Shown: in pieces, positions 21,974 through 30,722 of the stretch | How the letters are laid out: the number at the start of each line of letters is the position of its first letter | How positions within the stretch are numbered: position 1 is the first letter of the stretch | From: a virus | Reading direction: 5' to 3' (one strand) | IMG/VR virus record: IMGVR_UViG_3300027747_002773 | Span: 1 to 45,729 of that record | Length of the DNA stretch: 45,729 nucleotides | The notes under the pieces: model-generated | Database searches by the model: none | Seen by the model: only the letters and a program-made list of their open reading frames with translations | What the model was told of the DNA's origin: nothing | Position numbers and translations under genes: made by a program

Positions 21974-24900
21974 TTAACCTTTATTTCCAGTGTATGCTTG
22001 GTAATTTGCTTGTCTACTATCTACTCCTCGCAGAGCTGGATTGATTTGTTTGGTAACCTGAGGTGTGTCACTAAAATCACTTACATTTGGTCTAACTCTG
22101 CTTTTCCAGTAATAAATTGCTGCATATCCGCCGATCATGGGATCAGCCATTAATGTAGGATGACGCAATAAAAAATCTGGGTGATCCCCGCCCGGCAATG
22201 CTTCTAAAAATTCAGGATCTTCATTTTCAAATTTATTGAAAAGATACTGACTGGCGTTCTGATAATTTTCTCTGCCTGTTATTTGCAATGGCCCGCGTCC
22301 TATAAATTTAGCAGCATCTTTTCTATTTTTATTACCCAAACTTGTTTTTTTAGCATAAGAAGCAGCTAATTTCTTTATTGCACCTATTTCATGCATCTTT
22401 TGAAAATTAGCTGTTTCATGCTTGCACTGGGCTAGAAACTGTGCTAATTCTTCTCCTCTTAACCCTTCGTTTACGGCAATAGAATACAATATTTTTTCAG
22501 ACTCGTGTTGAGTTTGAAGTTTTATTTGCGGCTTATGTTTTTTAATTGCTTTTTGTTGTGCAATGTTTTGTGCCGCTGCTGGTTGCACTTGCTGCGTAAC
22601 AGCTGGTCTTTCAGTCGGTGCTTTGTGTATATCTGGTGCTGGTAGTTTAGTCATGCCAGCAGCAATAGCTGCACTAGCAGCAACACCCAGTGCTGTCTTT
22701 CTCCAGTCTTCTTCTAAACTTTCATAAACCCCAATATAATTTTCAAATTCATCAGGATCCCCAGATACCCGGTAAAATTCTACGTCATTTGGTTCAAACT
22801 TAATATCTGGTATTTTTTGCCAGCTAAATCCACCGCCGGTCTCGTATATATGATATGGTATATCGATACTGTAAACACCTTCTTCAAATTTTGCAGCAAC
22901 GTATACATGTTGTTCCATGGAGCAACTTACAGTAGCACATTCAATTCCCATTGAACCTAACACATCACAAATTTCATCTGCTAATAAGTGACATATGCCA
23001 CCACCTGCATATGTATCACGATCTGATTCATCCCAATCATCGTATACTCTTTGAACTTTTTCAAGTATTCTTGGCATTGCTGATTTAGCAGTATCCACAG
23101 AAGGCAATGATTCATTTTGTTCATCAAAATCTTCATTAGCTTTTCTTTTTCCGCTTTTCATATTTGCCATCCAATGGGCTAATTGTCCTTTACGTCCGCC
23201 CTGCTTGTCGTTATCTAAAAATGCTACATTGTCTGAAATACCTAACTTTTTAATACTCCAAAGGATTTGATTATACTTTCCGTCGTATACAAGTTTTTCA
23301 GAACCTAAATTAGGAGCACTAGAATTTATTTGTTGTTCAGCTTTTTTATAACTTGCAGGTTTAAGATATTTCTTTGCTTCGCTGGTCCAACCACCGTGCA
23401 TGACATTGAATAGTGAAATTAAACTATAAGACCAATCTTCTTGATCGTCTGTTTCCCAGCCTTGTTCACCATGCGGATATGTGACAAATAATGCACCTGC
23501 TTTAATTAATTCTGGTACATTTAATCTCTTTCTTTTGGTCTGAAAAGTAAAATTAGAATAGCCTTCTGATGATTCATTTTGTTCATCAAAATTTTCTGGA
23601 ACATATTCAATATCATAGCCTTGATCATTATCACCATAAGTGCCGGGTGTATCTCTGAACCCATGTTTTAGATACCATTGTCTAAGTCTTTTGCTGCTAG
23701 CTATGTATTTCTTTTTTTCAGTATGATATGCTTTGGCTAAACCTTCAATGCCAACACCATGCTTGTTGGCTAAGCCTATTATAAACTTTAGCCCGCGTGT
23801 GCCAGCACCTGATCGAGGATTTAACGAACGTATATCAGCTAAATGTATGTTGGATCCATATGGACTGAGTTCAATAGAAACCTCATCATTGTAAATTCTT
23901 TCTTTACTAGAAAAAGGATGAGAGTTGGTTTGCTCATAGTATTCATCCATAAAAGCATCAGTGTTTTTAGAACTTTTTCCTGACAGCTTGATTTCATCTA
24001 GTCGAGCTGATCTATTTTTGGCATCAATTGCCATCCATTTATCTTTCAAATAATGATAAAGTTCTTTGACTGAAGAAATCTTGTGTTTCATCATGAACTT
24101 GTTGATCTTGACCACTTCTGGGTATTCGCTACTGGCTGGCTTACGAGAGTTATGCATATCATTTTCTAAGCCTTTGTGCGCATCACTATACTGACTATGA
24201 TAAATCAGGCTATAACGCAGTGTTTCGGCGCCAGCACTAAGCCTTGATTTTTGATCTTGGTGCATGAGTTCTAACCATTGACCAAGATGATCGTACCTTG
24301 ATTTTCGCCAAGTCTTGGTAGGTTCTATTGAACCTGACAGTGCTGATTTTATTTCTGACGGGTTAACAGCTCGGCGTTTATCTTGTAACAACCAGGCTTG
24401 GCTAGTAGTATATAAAAACACTGGTATATTTTGTTGTTTGGCTAATATCAAACAATGTCTTACTCTTACACGATGTCGTTCATCTGCACTTTTATCATCT
24501 GGCTTAATGAATAAATGCAGTTCGCGAACCATGGTTAACGGCAAAGTATTGGTTCGAGAAAAGATTCGATCTTCACTTTCACTGGTTCGTCCTGATGACG
24601 ACTGTAGCCACATACGGTCCCAATAATCAACTGGTTTAGTTTTGACACCGTGTGTGTTAAGCCAATCTCCATCTAGCACAAACATAGCAGCAGAATACGG
24701 TGTATAACGATGATAATCGCCTACCTTGCTTCTGGTGGTGCTCAAAAAGAATGGGCGGCCTTTGGGTGCTAAACCAGCTTCGACTCCAGTGCCAGTCGAT
24801 GAAGATAGTTCAAATTCTTGATCTTTGAGTATTTGTTCAGCAGCCCACACACTGGTATAGTGAAACAGCACTGATGTGGCTGCTTCTGTGAGATTTTCAT

Positions 24901-26755
24901 CAGTGCGTTGATATTCATGCGCTTCACCATCTAGACTCACATGCCAAGCATAGAATCTAGTATCAGGATACTCTTTTTTCAAGCTGATGAATGCATCTAG
25001 ATTTGGCACAGCATCATCATACATGATTGCTTTTGAATAATCTTGTTGATTTAGCAATTTACGAATAATGATCTTTTTCTTTTCTTCTGTTTGAATTTTA
25101 TCCTTGATATTGCCCGCGCGATACACATGCACCTTGCTCATATCAATGCCAAATCGACGGAAGGTATTCAGAAATATTTCGCGATCATTGAAATCTTCAC
25201 GCGCAGTGACCATCACTACTTTGTTGCCAGTGGCAATATCTTGCTTGAGTTGTTTTATCATAGGTAAATTTGGTCGAGACTTTTCAAAGAACTCTTGCGC
25301 GTCTCGGAATCTACCAAAATCAAAATGCTCACCTGATTTTAATTTATAATGCGTAAACTCGTGACTGTTCAAATGAGCGACAGTTTTGCCGTTATGTATC
25401 ACATGAACCTTGGTGTCTGTGTGAACTAATGTGTCGTCAATGTCAAAGATAACTAATTTTCTTACAGGCAAATCTTGAAAATCTTCGTGGATGCCTTCTG
25501 CTTGATCAGCATATTCTTTGATAGTTTGTATGCTAGCCGAATCATTTAACAATGATTTTAATCCTGGGTGTAACGGCGCAGGCCATTCACCAAACTGTAC
25601 CCAATCAAATGTTTGAGTTTCCCAATTTAACTGCGGAGTAAACTCACGTTCTACTAATGCCAAAAAGTTGAAATAGCGAAAACCTGAGCTATGCTGGAAC
25701 AATAATAATGGCACCATTTTCACTGGACCATCATAACCAGCCTCTTCTTGCACTTCACGTTTGGCTGCTACAGCCGGATCTTCATTGCCGTCAATTGCAC
25801 CACCCCATGTTCCCCAAGTATTAGGTTCTTGAACATGCGCAGATCTGTACGGCAAACAAATCCTGCCAGTGTCTTTAGCCATAATGATACAACCAGCGCC
25901 TTGCTTGCCCCAAAATCCTGTGCGACCAAGTTCGGCTGCATGTTCAGCGTCATTTTCTACTATATCTATTTGCTTATCTGGAACAATGCGACACGGAATA
26001 GTTTTTATACCAAGTTTTTTATAAGCGTGTAGTCGATGATGCCCATCAACCACTTGATAGCCTGTGCCCTGTTTTCTTACTAAAATTGGGGGTATTTTGC
26101 CGCCGCTTTGTATAAACTTTTTTAATCTACTTACGTTCATGCGACTGCTTAATGACTTCATTTTGTCTTCTGGTTCAAATACATTAATGAGGTCTACTGG
26201 CAGCATGCGTAAGGGAATATTCTTTTCTCGATGATTAGTTACAGTTGCACCAAAATATTCAGGATCAGTACTTAACTGAACCATTGGCTTTAATGCTTCC
26301 TGGATTTTTTCTATTTTAAACAATGGTCCTCTAACGTATTTTGTTGATTTTTCAGCGATAAGACCGTTGTTGATATTTTTTACAAAATCTTGAGTCAGAT
26401 CTCTTGCTCGATATCCACCGTTGGGAAATATGTGAACTTCAACAGGCACATCTCCCTCTAACTTCTGGATAATAGTCATGCGATTACGACCATCATGATT
26501 TCTAACAGTAGCCGGACTAGAAAAATCGCCATCGTCCCATGCGGCAGGTATGTTGATACTTAAAAAAGGAGCACCGATAGCACCGCCATCAGCAATATGC
26601 TGCTCTAGTTCTTTGCTGGGTTCAGTTTCCAGTGGCGCAGCCAACTTAAGAAATACACTGGGCAGCATTTTAACTCTAAGCCCAAAATAATCAATATCTT
26701 GATTAAAGGGCACAGCACCTAAGCCTTTGTAATTATCTATCTTGTGTTCGTTCAT
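21974..26755 (-). CDS. Giant multidomain virion polyprotein candidate (1593 aa)
   Basis: Modules in order: unknown N-domain (1-150, DYFGLRVKMLPS); ParB-like domain (184-258, VDGHHRLHAY); Nudix hydrolase (286-396, perfect box G319-x5-E325-x7-RE333-334-x2-EE337-338-x-GY); HAD phosphatase (434-620, DIDDT 438-442, VTAR, YDDA); ART-like domain (625-752, FHYTS and SESEDR); GNAT-like domain (934-1036, PRSGAGTRGLK); unknown (1067-1200); cysteine-protease-like domain (1217-1345, C1255, H1283, D1298); small hydrophobic Ala-rich stretch (1354-1368); and a GH19 chitinase/lysozyme-like domain (1420-1593, E1447). Repeated linkers (N/E)xFDEQNES at 1054-1062 and 1208-1216, and NLTE-A at 621-625, look like cleavage or fusion points. 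It has no targeting peptide itself. Confidence 0.85.
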   Translation of the reverse strand: MNEHKIDNYKGLGAVPFNQDIDYFGLRVKMLPSVFLKLAAPLETEPSKELEQHIADGGAIGAPFLSINIPAAWDDGDFSSPATVRNHDGRNRMTIIQKLEGDVPVEVHIFPNGGYRARDLTQDFVKNINNGLIAEKSTKYVRGPLFKIEKIQEALKPMVQLSTDPEYFGATVTNHREKNIPLRMLPVDLINVFEPEDKMKSLSSRMNVSRLKKFIQSGGKIPPILVRKQGTGYQVVDGHHRLHAYKKLGIKTIPCRIVPDKQIDIVENDAEHAAELGRTGFWGKQGAGCIIMAKDTGRICLPYRSAHVQEPNTWGTWGGAIDGNEDPAVAAKREVQEEAGYDGPVKMVPLLLFQHSSGFRYFNFLALVEREFTPQLNWETQTFDWVQFGEWPAPLHPGLKSLLNDSASIQTIKEYADQAEGIHEDFQDLPVRKLVIFDIDDTLVHTDTKVHVIHNGKTVAHLNSHEFTHYKLKSGEHFDFGRFRDAQEFFEKSRPNLPMIKQLKQDIATGNKVVMVTAREDFNDREIFLNTFRRFGIDMSKVHVYRAGNIKDKIQTEEKKKIIIRKLLNQQDYSKAIMYDDAVPNLDAFISLKKEYPDTRFYAWHVSLDGEAHEYQRTDENLTEAATSVLFHYTSVWAAEQILKDQEFELSSSTGTGVEAGLAPKGRPFFLSTTRSKVGDYHRYTPYSAAMFVLDGDWLNTHGVKTKPVDYWDRMWLQSSSGRTSESEDRIFSRTNTLPLTMVRELHLFIKPDDKSADERHRVRVRHCLILAKQQNIPVFLYTTSQAWLLQDKRRAVNPSEIKSALSGSIEPTKTWRKSRYDHLGQWLELMHQDQKSRLSAGAETLRYSLIYHSQYSDAHKGLENDMHNSRKPASSEYPEVVKINKFMMKHKISSVKELYHYLKDKWMAIDAKNRSARLDEIKLSGKSSKNTDAFMDEYYEQTNSHPFSSKERIYNDEVSIELSPYGSNIHLADIRSLNPRSGAGTRGLKFIIGLANKHGVGIEGLAKAYHTEKKKYIASSKRLRQWYLKHGFRDTPGTYGDNDQGYDIEYVPENFDEQNESSEGYSNFTFQTKRKRLNVPELIKAGALFVTYPHGEQGWETDDQEDWSYSLISLFNVMHGGWTSEAKKYLKPASYKKAEQQINSSAPNLGSEKLVYDGKYNQILWSIKKLGISDNVAFLDNDKQGGRKGQLAHWMANMKSGKRKANEDFDEQNESLPSVDTAKSAMPRILEKVQRVYDDWDESDRDTYAGGGICHLLADEICDVLGSMGIECATVSCSMEQHVYVAAKFEEGVYSIDIPYHIYETGGGFSWQKIPDIKFEPNDVEFYRVSGDPDEFENYIGVYESLEEDWRKTALGVAASAAIAAGMTKLPAPDIHKAPTERPAVTQQVQPAAAQNIAQQKAIKKHKPQIKLQTQHESEKILYSIAVNEGLRGEELAQFLAQCKHETANFQKMHEIGAIKKLAASYAKKTSLGNKNRKDAAKFIGRGPLQITGRENYQNASQYLFNKFENEDPEFLEALPGGDHPDFLLRHPTLMADPMIGGYAAIYYWKSRVRPNVSDFSDTPQVTKQINPALRGVDSRQANYQAYTGNKG
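23110..23592. repeat. 22-bp direct repeat encoding linkers of the giant protein
   Basis: An identical 22-bp sequence occurs at 23110-23131 and 23571-23592. Both copies encode the linker FDEQNES, flanking the 1067-1200 module. The repeat could be a recombination seam for module exchange. Confidence 0.75.
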
Positions 26756-26767
26756 ATGCTGTATTTC

Positions 26768-27403
26768 TCAATTTGGTTCTCGAAAGTTTTTTGCACCAGC
26801 AATAATGTCATCAATAATAGACTTATCTTTGGGAGTTAGTTTGTTGCTATTGTCTAGAATCTTTTTGACTTCTTGTTCAGAGTTAGCCCATGTTATAATA
26901 TCTTTAATACGTTCTATTGCGTTTTTAGTTTTGCTACTGATAATATCATGGATCGCTGCTGCTTGTTGGTCAGTGATATCTACCTGAGGTGCAATCATGT
27001 TGCGAAGAATACTGGTCGTGCTGACACTGATACTAGGTCCATGACGGTTAGAATATGGCGCTAACAAAAACTTGCCGACCTTAGCGTATGTTTTAACAGA
27101 TTCTCTATTATATGGATCTTTGGTGTGAACTAGTTGTGCTCGTTGTTTAATGTCTTGCCACGCATCATCTCTATCGTCTAGATTGTCGAATTGAACATTC
27201 CACTCTGGATCATAGTATGCGCCGCCTCTGCTCATTGTCCACTTAGTGCGATGAAAGCTGCGGTTCGTCCACGCATTTAATCCGTGAAAATACTGTGCTA
27301 GATTTTTTGCAAACACTCCGGTGGTGATTTTATTTCCGGACGGAAACACGACTGGTTTATCTGATGATTCACTTTCTTCAGATATGATTTCAAAAATTTT
27401 CAT
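26768..27403 (-). CDS. Putative internal head protein (211 aa)
   Basis: 211 residues beginning MKIFEIISE-ES, a targeting peptide with an I-S-E site. The remainder is basic and Trp/Arg-rich in the first half (FHGLNAWTNRSFHRTKW) and helical in the second. No enzyme family recognised. The ATG follows AAAGGA at 10 nt, and TATAAGTA lies just upstream (about 27427-27434), a possible late promoter variant. It precedes the giant gene by 12 bp. Confidence 0.6.
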   Translation of the reverse strand: MKIFEIISEESESSDKPVVFPSGNKITTGVFAKNLAQYFHGLNAWTNRSFHRTKWTMSRGGAYYDPEWNVQFDNLDDRDDAWQDIKQRAQLVHTKDPYNRESVKTYAKVGKFLLAPYSNRHGPSISVSTTSILRNMIAPQVDITDQQAAAIHDIISSKTKNAIERIKDIITWANSEQEVKKILDNSNKLTPKDKSIIDDIIAGAKNFREPN

Positions 27404-27436
27404 TGCTGACAGTTCCTTTGTATTACTTATACTTGA

Positions 27437-27925
27437 TTATTTGAGAAAAGTATCAGCAATTCTCTTGCATAATTCGCGAAGTTTTTCATCAGCAGTTTCG
27501 TTTACTTCAAAATGTCGTTCAGCATAATCATCACTGTCATCTTGTGTTGGATCAGAATAGCCGCAATATACCTGAGCAATGCCTACTTCGTGCATTAAAT
27601 CTGTGCAACTAGCACCTAATCTGTCAGGCATGTGTTTGCTGCATGGACTGAGTGTGGTGATCATGACTGAACCTGGCGGCACATTCCCGTGTTTGGTTTG
27701 ATATCTTTGTACAGCAGCACGCTCAGCGTGCACTCGACGCTTGCTGCGTACATGATTGATGGCATAAACCTCTTGCCCCTCGGGGTCGATTAAACAAGCA
27801 GCTACCATGCCGTAATGATCAGGATCTTTATCCTGGCCGCGTTCAATCATTTTACAAAGTTTTTTCAGAACTCGGTCGTAGTATGTAAAATCCTGTTGGG
27901 TGTAACTGAAATGACTGGCACGCAT
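27437..27925 (-). CDS. Cytidine/dCMP deaminase-fold protein
   Basis: 162 residues. It carries the zinc-dependent deaminase signature: H66-A67-E68 (RVHAERAAV) and P94-C95 with a second Cys at 107 (SPCSKHMPDRLGASC). The gap of 11 residues between the two Cys is longer than the usual PCxxC. The substrate (nucleotide, RNA or other) is unknown. No targeting peptide is visible. It starts just after the Dps-like gene (TAAAATG) within the late cassette. A role in nucleotide supply or as an injected base-editing effector is possible; neither is shown. Confidence 0.75.
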   Translation of the reverse strand: MRASHFSYTQQDFTYYDRVLKKLCKMIERGQDKDPDHYGMVAACLIDPEGQEVYAINHVRSKRRVHAERAAVQRYQTKHGNVPPGSVMITTLSPCSKHMPDRLGASCTDLMHEVGIAQVYCGYSDPTQDDSDDYAERHFEVNETADEKLRELCKRIADTFLK

Positions 27926-27926
27926 T

Positions 27927-28364
27927 TTAGTCTTTCAGAGTAGCGCGCAACTGCCAAGCATGCTTTTTAAATGAATCCATTCTTTCAGCCAGGAAATTAC
28001 TGAATCCGTGTTCACCCTCGCGTTCAGCGATATCATAGACCATCTTTAATACTTTAGACATTTTTTCTGCATCTGCTAGCAGAATTTCAATCATTTCTTT
28101 TGCTGGCACTTCATATACTTGATCCTCAATGCGACTCAGCATATTGAAACGGCTGTTTGAACCAGGAGCGTAAGCATCTAGTGAGCGAATCTTTTCTGCA
28201 AACTCGTCAACACTGTCCAGTACTTCTTGATAAATTGTGCCAAACAAACTGTGTAGTTCTTGAAAGTGTATGCCTTCTACATTCCAATGAAATTCATGAG
28301 CTTTCAAGTAAAATGTAAACTGACTGGCGAATGCGATTTTTGCTGCTTTGATTAGTTCTTCCAT
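27927..28364 (-). CDS. Dps-like ferritin family protein
   Basis: 145 residues from the ATG at 28362-28364 with GGAG upstream. The Dps signature is clear: HEFHWNVEG, HFQELHSLFGTIYQEVLDSVDEFAEKIR, i.e. the ferroxidase His, Asp and Glu of the inter-subunit site. Dps proteins form 12-mers that oxidise iron and protect or compact DNA. Its place among probable head-packaged proteins and late promoters suggests it could travel with the genome or protect it, but it lacks a targeting peptide. Confidence 0.85.
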   Translation of the reverse strand: MEELIKAAKIAFASQFTFYLKAHEFHWNVEGIHFQELHSLFGTIYQEVLDSVDEFAEKIRSLDAYAPGSNSRFNMLSRIEDQVYEVPAKEMIEILLADAEKMSKVLKMVYDIAEREGEHGFSNFLAERMDSFKKHAWQLRATLKD

Positions 28365-28365
28365 G

Positions 28366-30024
28366 TTATACTCCGTATCCTGCATCACGCATTTCGCGTA
28401 GATATGCTGCTATTTCTTGATCTGTTATTTGGCTTTCGTTGGCGTGTTTGAAATATTGTACTTCACGTTCATGTTTTTCAGCACCGGCTCTGCTGTCAAA
28501 TGTGCCTAGATTCTTGCCTTTGCCACTGTAAAGGCGATATTTGTTATCACCAATCTTGCGAATAGTTTCGCTGAGATCAAAATCAGGCGGTACATAACGA
28601 CCGCCGTGTTGTTCGATATGATCTTGCAAAACGTCAATATTTTCAAATCCGCGTTCTTGTAGTTCTTGTTCTATGCGTTGCATATCGATTGATTCTTGGT
28701 CAGCCCAATCACGAATAAATTTGTCTGCATCTTCGCCAATTCTCACTGCTATTGTCACAGCGCCAACTATTTGATCCCATGTTATATCCTGCATGTCAAT
28801 GTCCATGTCGCTCATGACACTTTCGTTAGTATCTTGTTGTGAGCCGAGACCAACATAGGCTTTAATAGTAGGGATTCCTAATGCTTTTGCTACATTGGCT
28901 CTGTGATAGCCATCTATGATATAGTCGTCGCCCATTACAATAGGAGGCGCTTTGCTAAAGTCCATGGTTTTATATTTCTCTACTTTTTCTCGACTTAATC
29001 CAGGTAACTCTGTTCTTTTGATTGAGTTCACAGGCATATCCTTCAACTCGAATTTGCTGAAAGTGTTTATATAATCGAGATAGTCTTGATGTAGGTTTTC
29101 ATCATTATGAAGTTGTCTTATATAGACAATCATGTCTTCGGTAGACATCTCAGGAGGTGAACTTTCATTTACTTTTTTCTTAGTAGCAACATTAATAGCT
29201 TTGCCACGACGCTCCGGATTGGGATCTTGTTTACGCTTGCGACGAGCAGCACTGGCACGACCTTTCTTGCCTAGCGCATGAGCTTTGCTCTGCGGCAAAC
29301 ATTTTGGTTTTCCTTCACTGTCTTTGCCTCGGGCACAATCACCTTTTATCTTGCCATCAGGCCCAAATCGAACCCATTTTTCTTTGAACCACTTTTTTAA
29401 ATCTTCGTCAAGTTGTTCATCTTCGTCGATGCTTTCAGACTTGTTTCCCCAATTCTTGGCACCCTTTTTGCGACACTTTACCAACGCACCCGAAGCATAA
29501 GCACTTGGCCAAACCTTGTACCGACTCTTGACTTTATAATAGCAAGCATCTTTTTTTTCGTCTATGCGATCTTCGCTAATCATCTCGCCGCCGCAGTGTG
29601 GGCATTTTGATTCATCTAGTTTATTTTCTGTCACGCCTTTGTTCATTGTAGACTGAACCCATGGAATAAATGTTTTTTGAATCCACTCCTGGTGCTGCTT
29701 GCTTTTCTCCAATGTGCTGGTATCAGCTATTCTGCCGTTGACCATAACAGGTTTAATATTGTTCACAGCATCTGTGATTTTCTTTTGAATATCAGGACTA
29801 GCTGACTTGATTACTGTTCGTAGTTGTGCAGTTGCTTCATTTTGTCTTCCTTGCATTGCCAATACTGCTACTCGATGTAGATTACTAATAACAGGATCAT
29901 ACATCATGGCAAACGCTTTAGTTATATCATCTGCTGCACTTTCAGTTATCTTCCTGCGACGGCGTTCCCACAAACGCTTGCCTGCGTCTGCCATGTCATC
30001 TGAAAAAAGTTCATTTATATTCAT
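28366..30024 (-). CDS. Mosaic basic protein with ParB-like domain, putative internal head protein (552 aa)
   Basis: It begins MNINELFSDD, with KITE-S at 26-30 a candidate cleavage site. Modules: helical 30-130; zinc-knuckle CPHCGGEM (141-148) and a Cys-containing segment with KVKSRYKVWPSAYASGALVK (164-183); strongly basic DNA-binding-like region (212-283; DUF5872-like by memory); ParB-like domain (315-395, DDYIIDGYHRANVAKALG 366-383); helical 405-470; and a short domain with KYRLYSGKGKNLGTFDS (495-511). Modules are joined by acidic ES/NES linkers (VNESS, TNESV, ANESQ). The start codon shares a base with the upstream stop (TAATG). Confidence 0.7.
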   Translation of the reverse strand: MNINELFSDDMADAGKRLWERRRRKITESAADDITKAFAMMYDPVISNLHRVAVLAMQGRQNEATAQLRTVIKSASPDIQKKITDAVNNIKPVMVNGRIADTSTLEKSKQHQEWIQKTFIPWVQSTMNKGVTENKLDESKCPHCGGEMISEDRIDEKKDACYYKVKSRYKVWPSAYASGALVKCRKKGAKNWGNKSESIDEDEQLDEDLKKWFKEKWVRFGPDGKIKGDCARGKDSEGKPKCLPQSKAHALGKKGRASAARRKRKQDPNPERRGKAINVATKKKVNESSPPEMSTEDMIVYIRQLHNDENLHQDYLDYINTFSKFELKDMPVNSIKRTELPGLSREKVEKYKTMDFSKAPPIVMGDDYIIDGYHRANVAKALGIPTIKAYVGLGSQQDTNESVMSDMDIDMQDITWDQIVGAVTIAVRIGEDADKFIRDWADQESIDMQRIEQELQERGFENIDVLQDHIEQHGGRYVPPDFDLSETIRKIGDNKYRLYSGKGKNLGTFDSRAGAEKHEREVQYFKHANESQITDQEIAAYLREMRDAGYGV

Positions 30025-30722
30025 TATTTCTGTCCTGCAGTTCTTTGTGATTGCTGTTGCTGCACGCTTGGGTTTGTGCCAGGTTTTTGTGCCTGTGTTT
30101 GCCTGGCTAATTGTTGCTGTTGTGCTTGATTCATTGTGCCGGCTTTGTTCATAAGCTGTTTGAACTGACCAGCAGTGCCGGGATTTTTAAGTATATTAGC
30201 CAATGGGCCAGCAAACTGTGCCATCTGACCAGCTTCTGCTGCACCTAGCTTGGTTGATGGATTTGCGTCTACTTTGGTCAATGCACCAACTGCTTTTTGT
30301 GCATTGAGATCTGTGCCACCTTGACTAGCAACAGCAGGCTTTACTGCTTGTAAAGTTTTAGTCATGGTCTTTAGATCTTTCTGTGCTTGTTGTTGCTTGG
30401 GATCATTTTGTGATCCTGTGGTGCCTTGAGGACTTTGTGGAGCTGATCCATAGCCACCTACCCCACCATATTCATTTAAAAAATCACGATATTCTTGCAT
30501 TAAACTGCGAGCAGATTTTAACTTTGGTTTTTGCAGTTCTTGTTCGAGTTCTTTTAGCAAACTTTCTTCGCAACCGCCCACTAAACGTCCTTGAAATGGA
30601 TGTTTTCCGCTTTTATTAGGTTTGGCTTTTTCGGTGCCGCGAACTTGATCTCCTGGTTTTTGAACAGGGTTAGCGAACCGATACTTGCTTACAGCTTCTA
30701 ATAATCTGCGCATGTCACTCAT
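30024..30722 (-). CDS. Gln-rich putative internal head protein (232 aa)
   Basis: It starts MSDMRRLLE-A (L-L-E site). The second half is low-complexity, rich in Gln, Ala and Gly (QAQQQQLARQTQAQKPG near the C-terminus), and likely unstructured, suited to passage through the tail or to scaffolding. The N-terminal half is basic (KPNKSGKHPFQGRL). It overlaps the 491-residue gene by ATGA. No domain recognised. Confidence 0.6.
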   Translation of the reverse strand: MSDMRRLLEAVSKYRFANPVQKPGDQVRGTEKAKPNKSGKHPFQGRLVGGCEESLLKELEQELQKPKLKSARSLMQEYRDFLNEYGGVGGYGSAPQSPQGTTGSQNDPKQQQAQKDLKTMTKTLQAVKPAVASQGGTDLNAQKAVGALTKVDANPSTKLGAAEAGQMAQFAGPLANILKNPGTAGQFKQLMNKAGTMNQAQQQQLARQTQAQKPGTNPSVQQQQSQRTAGQK

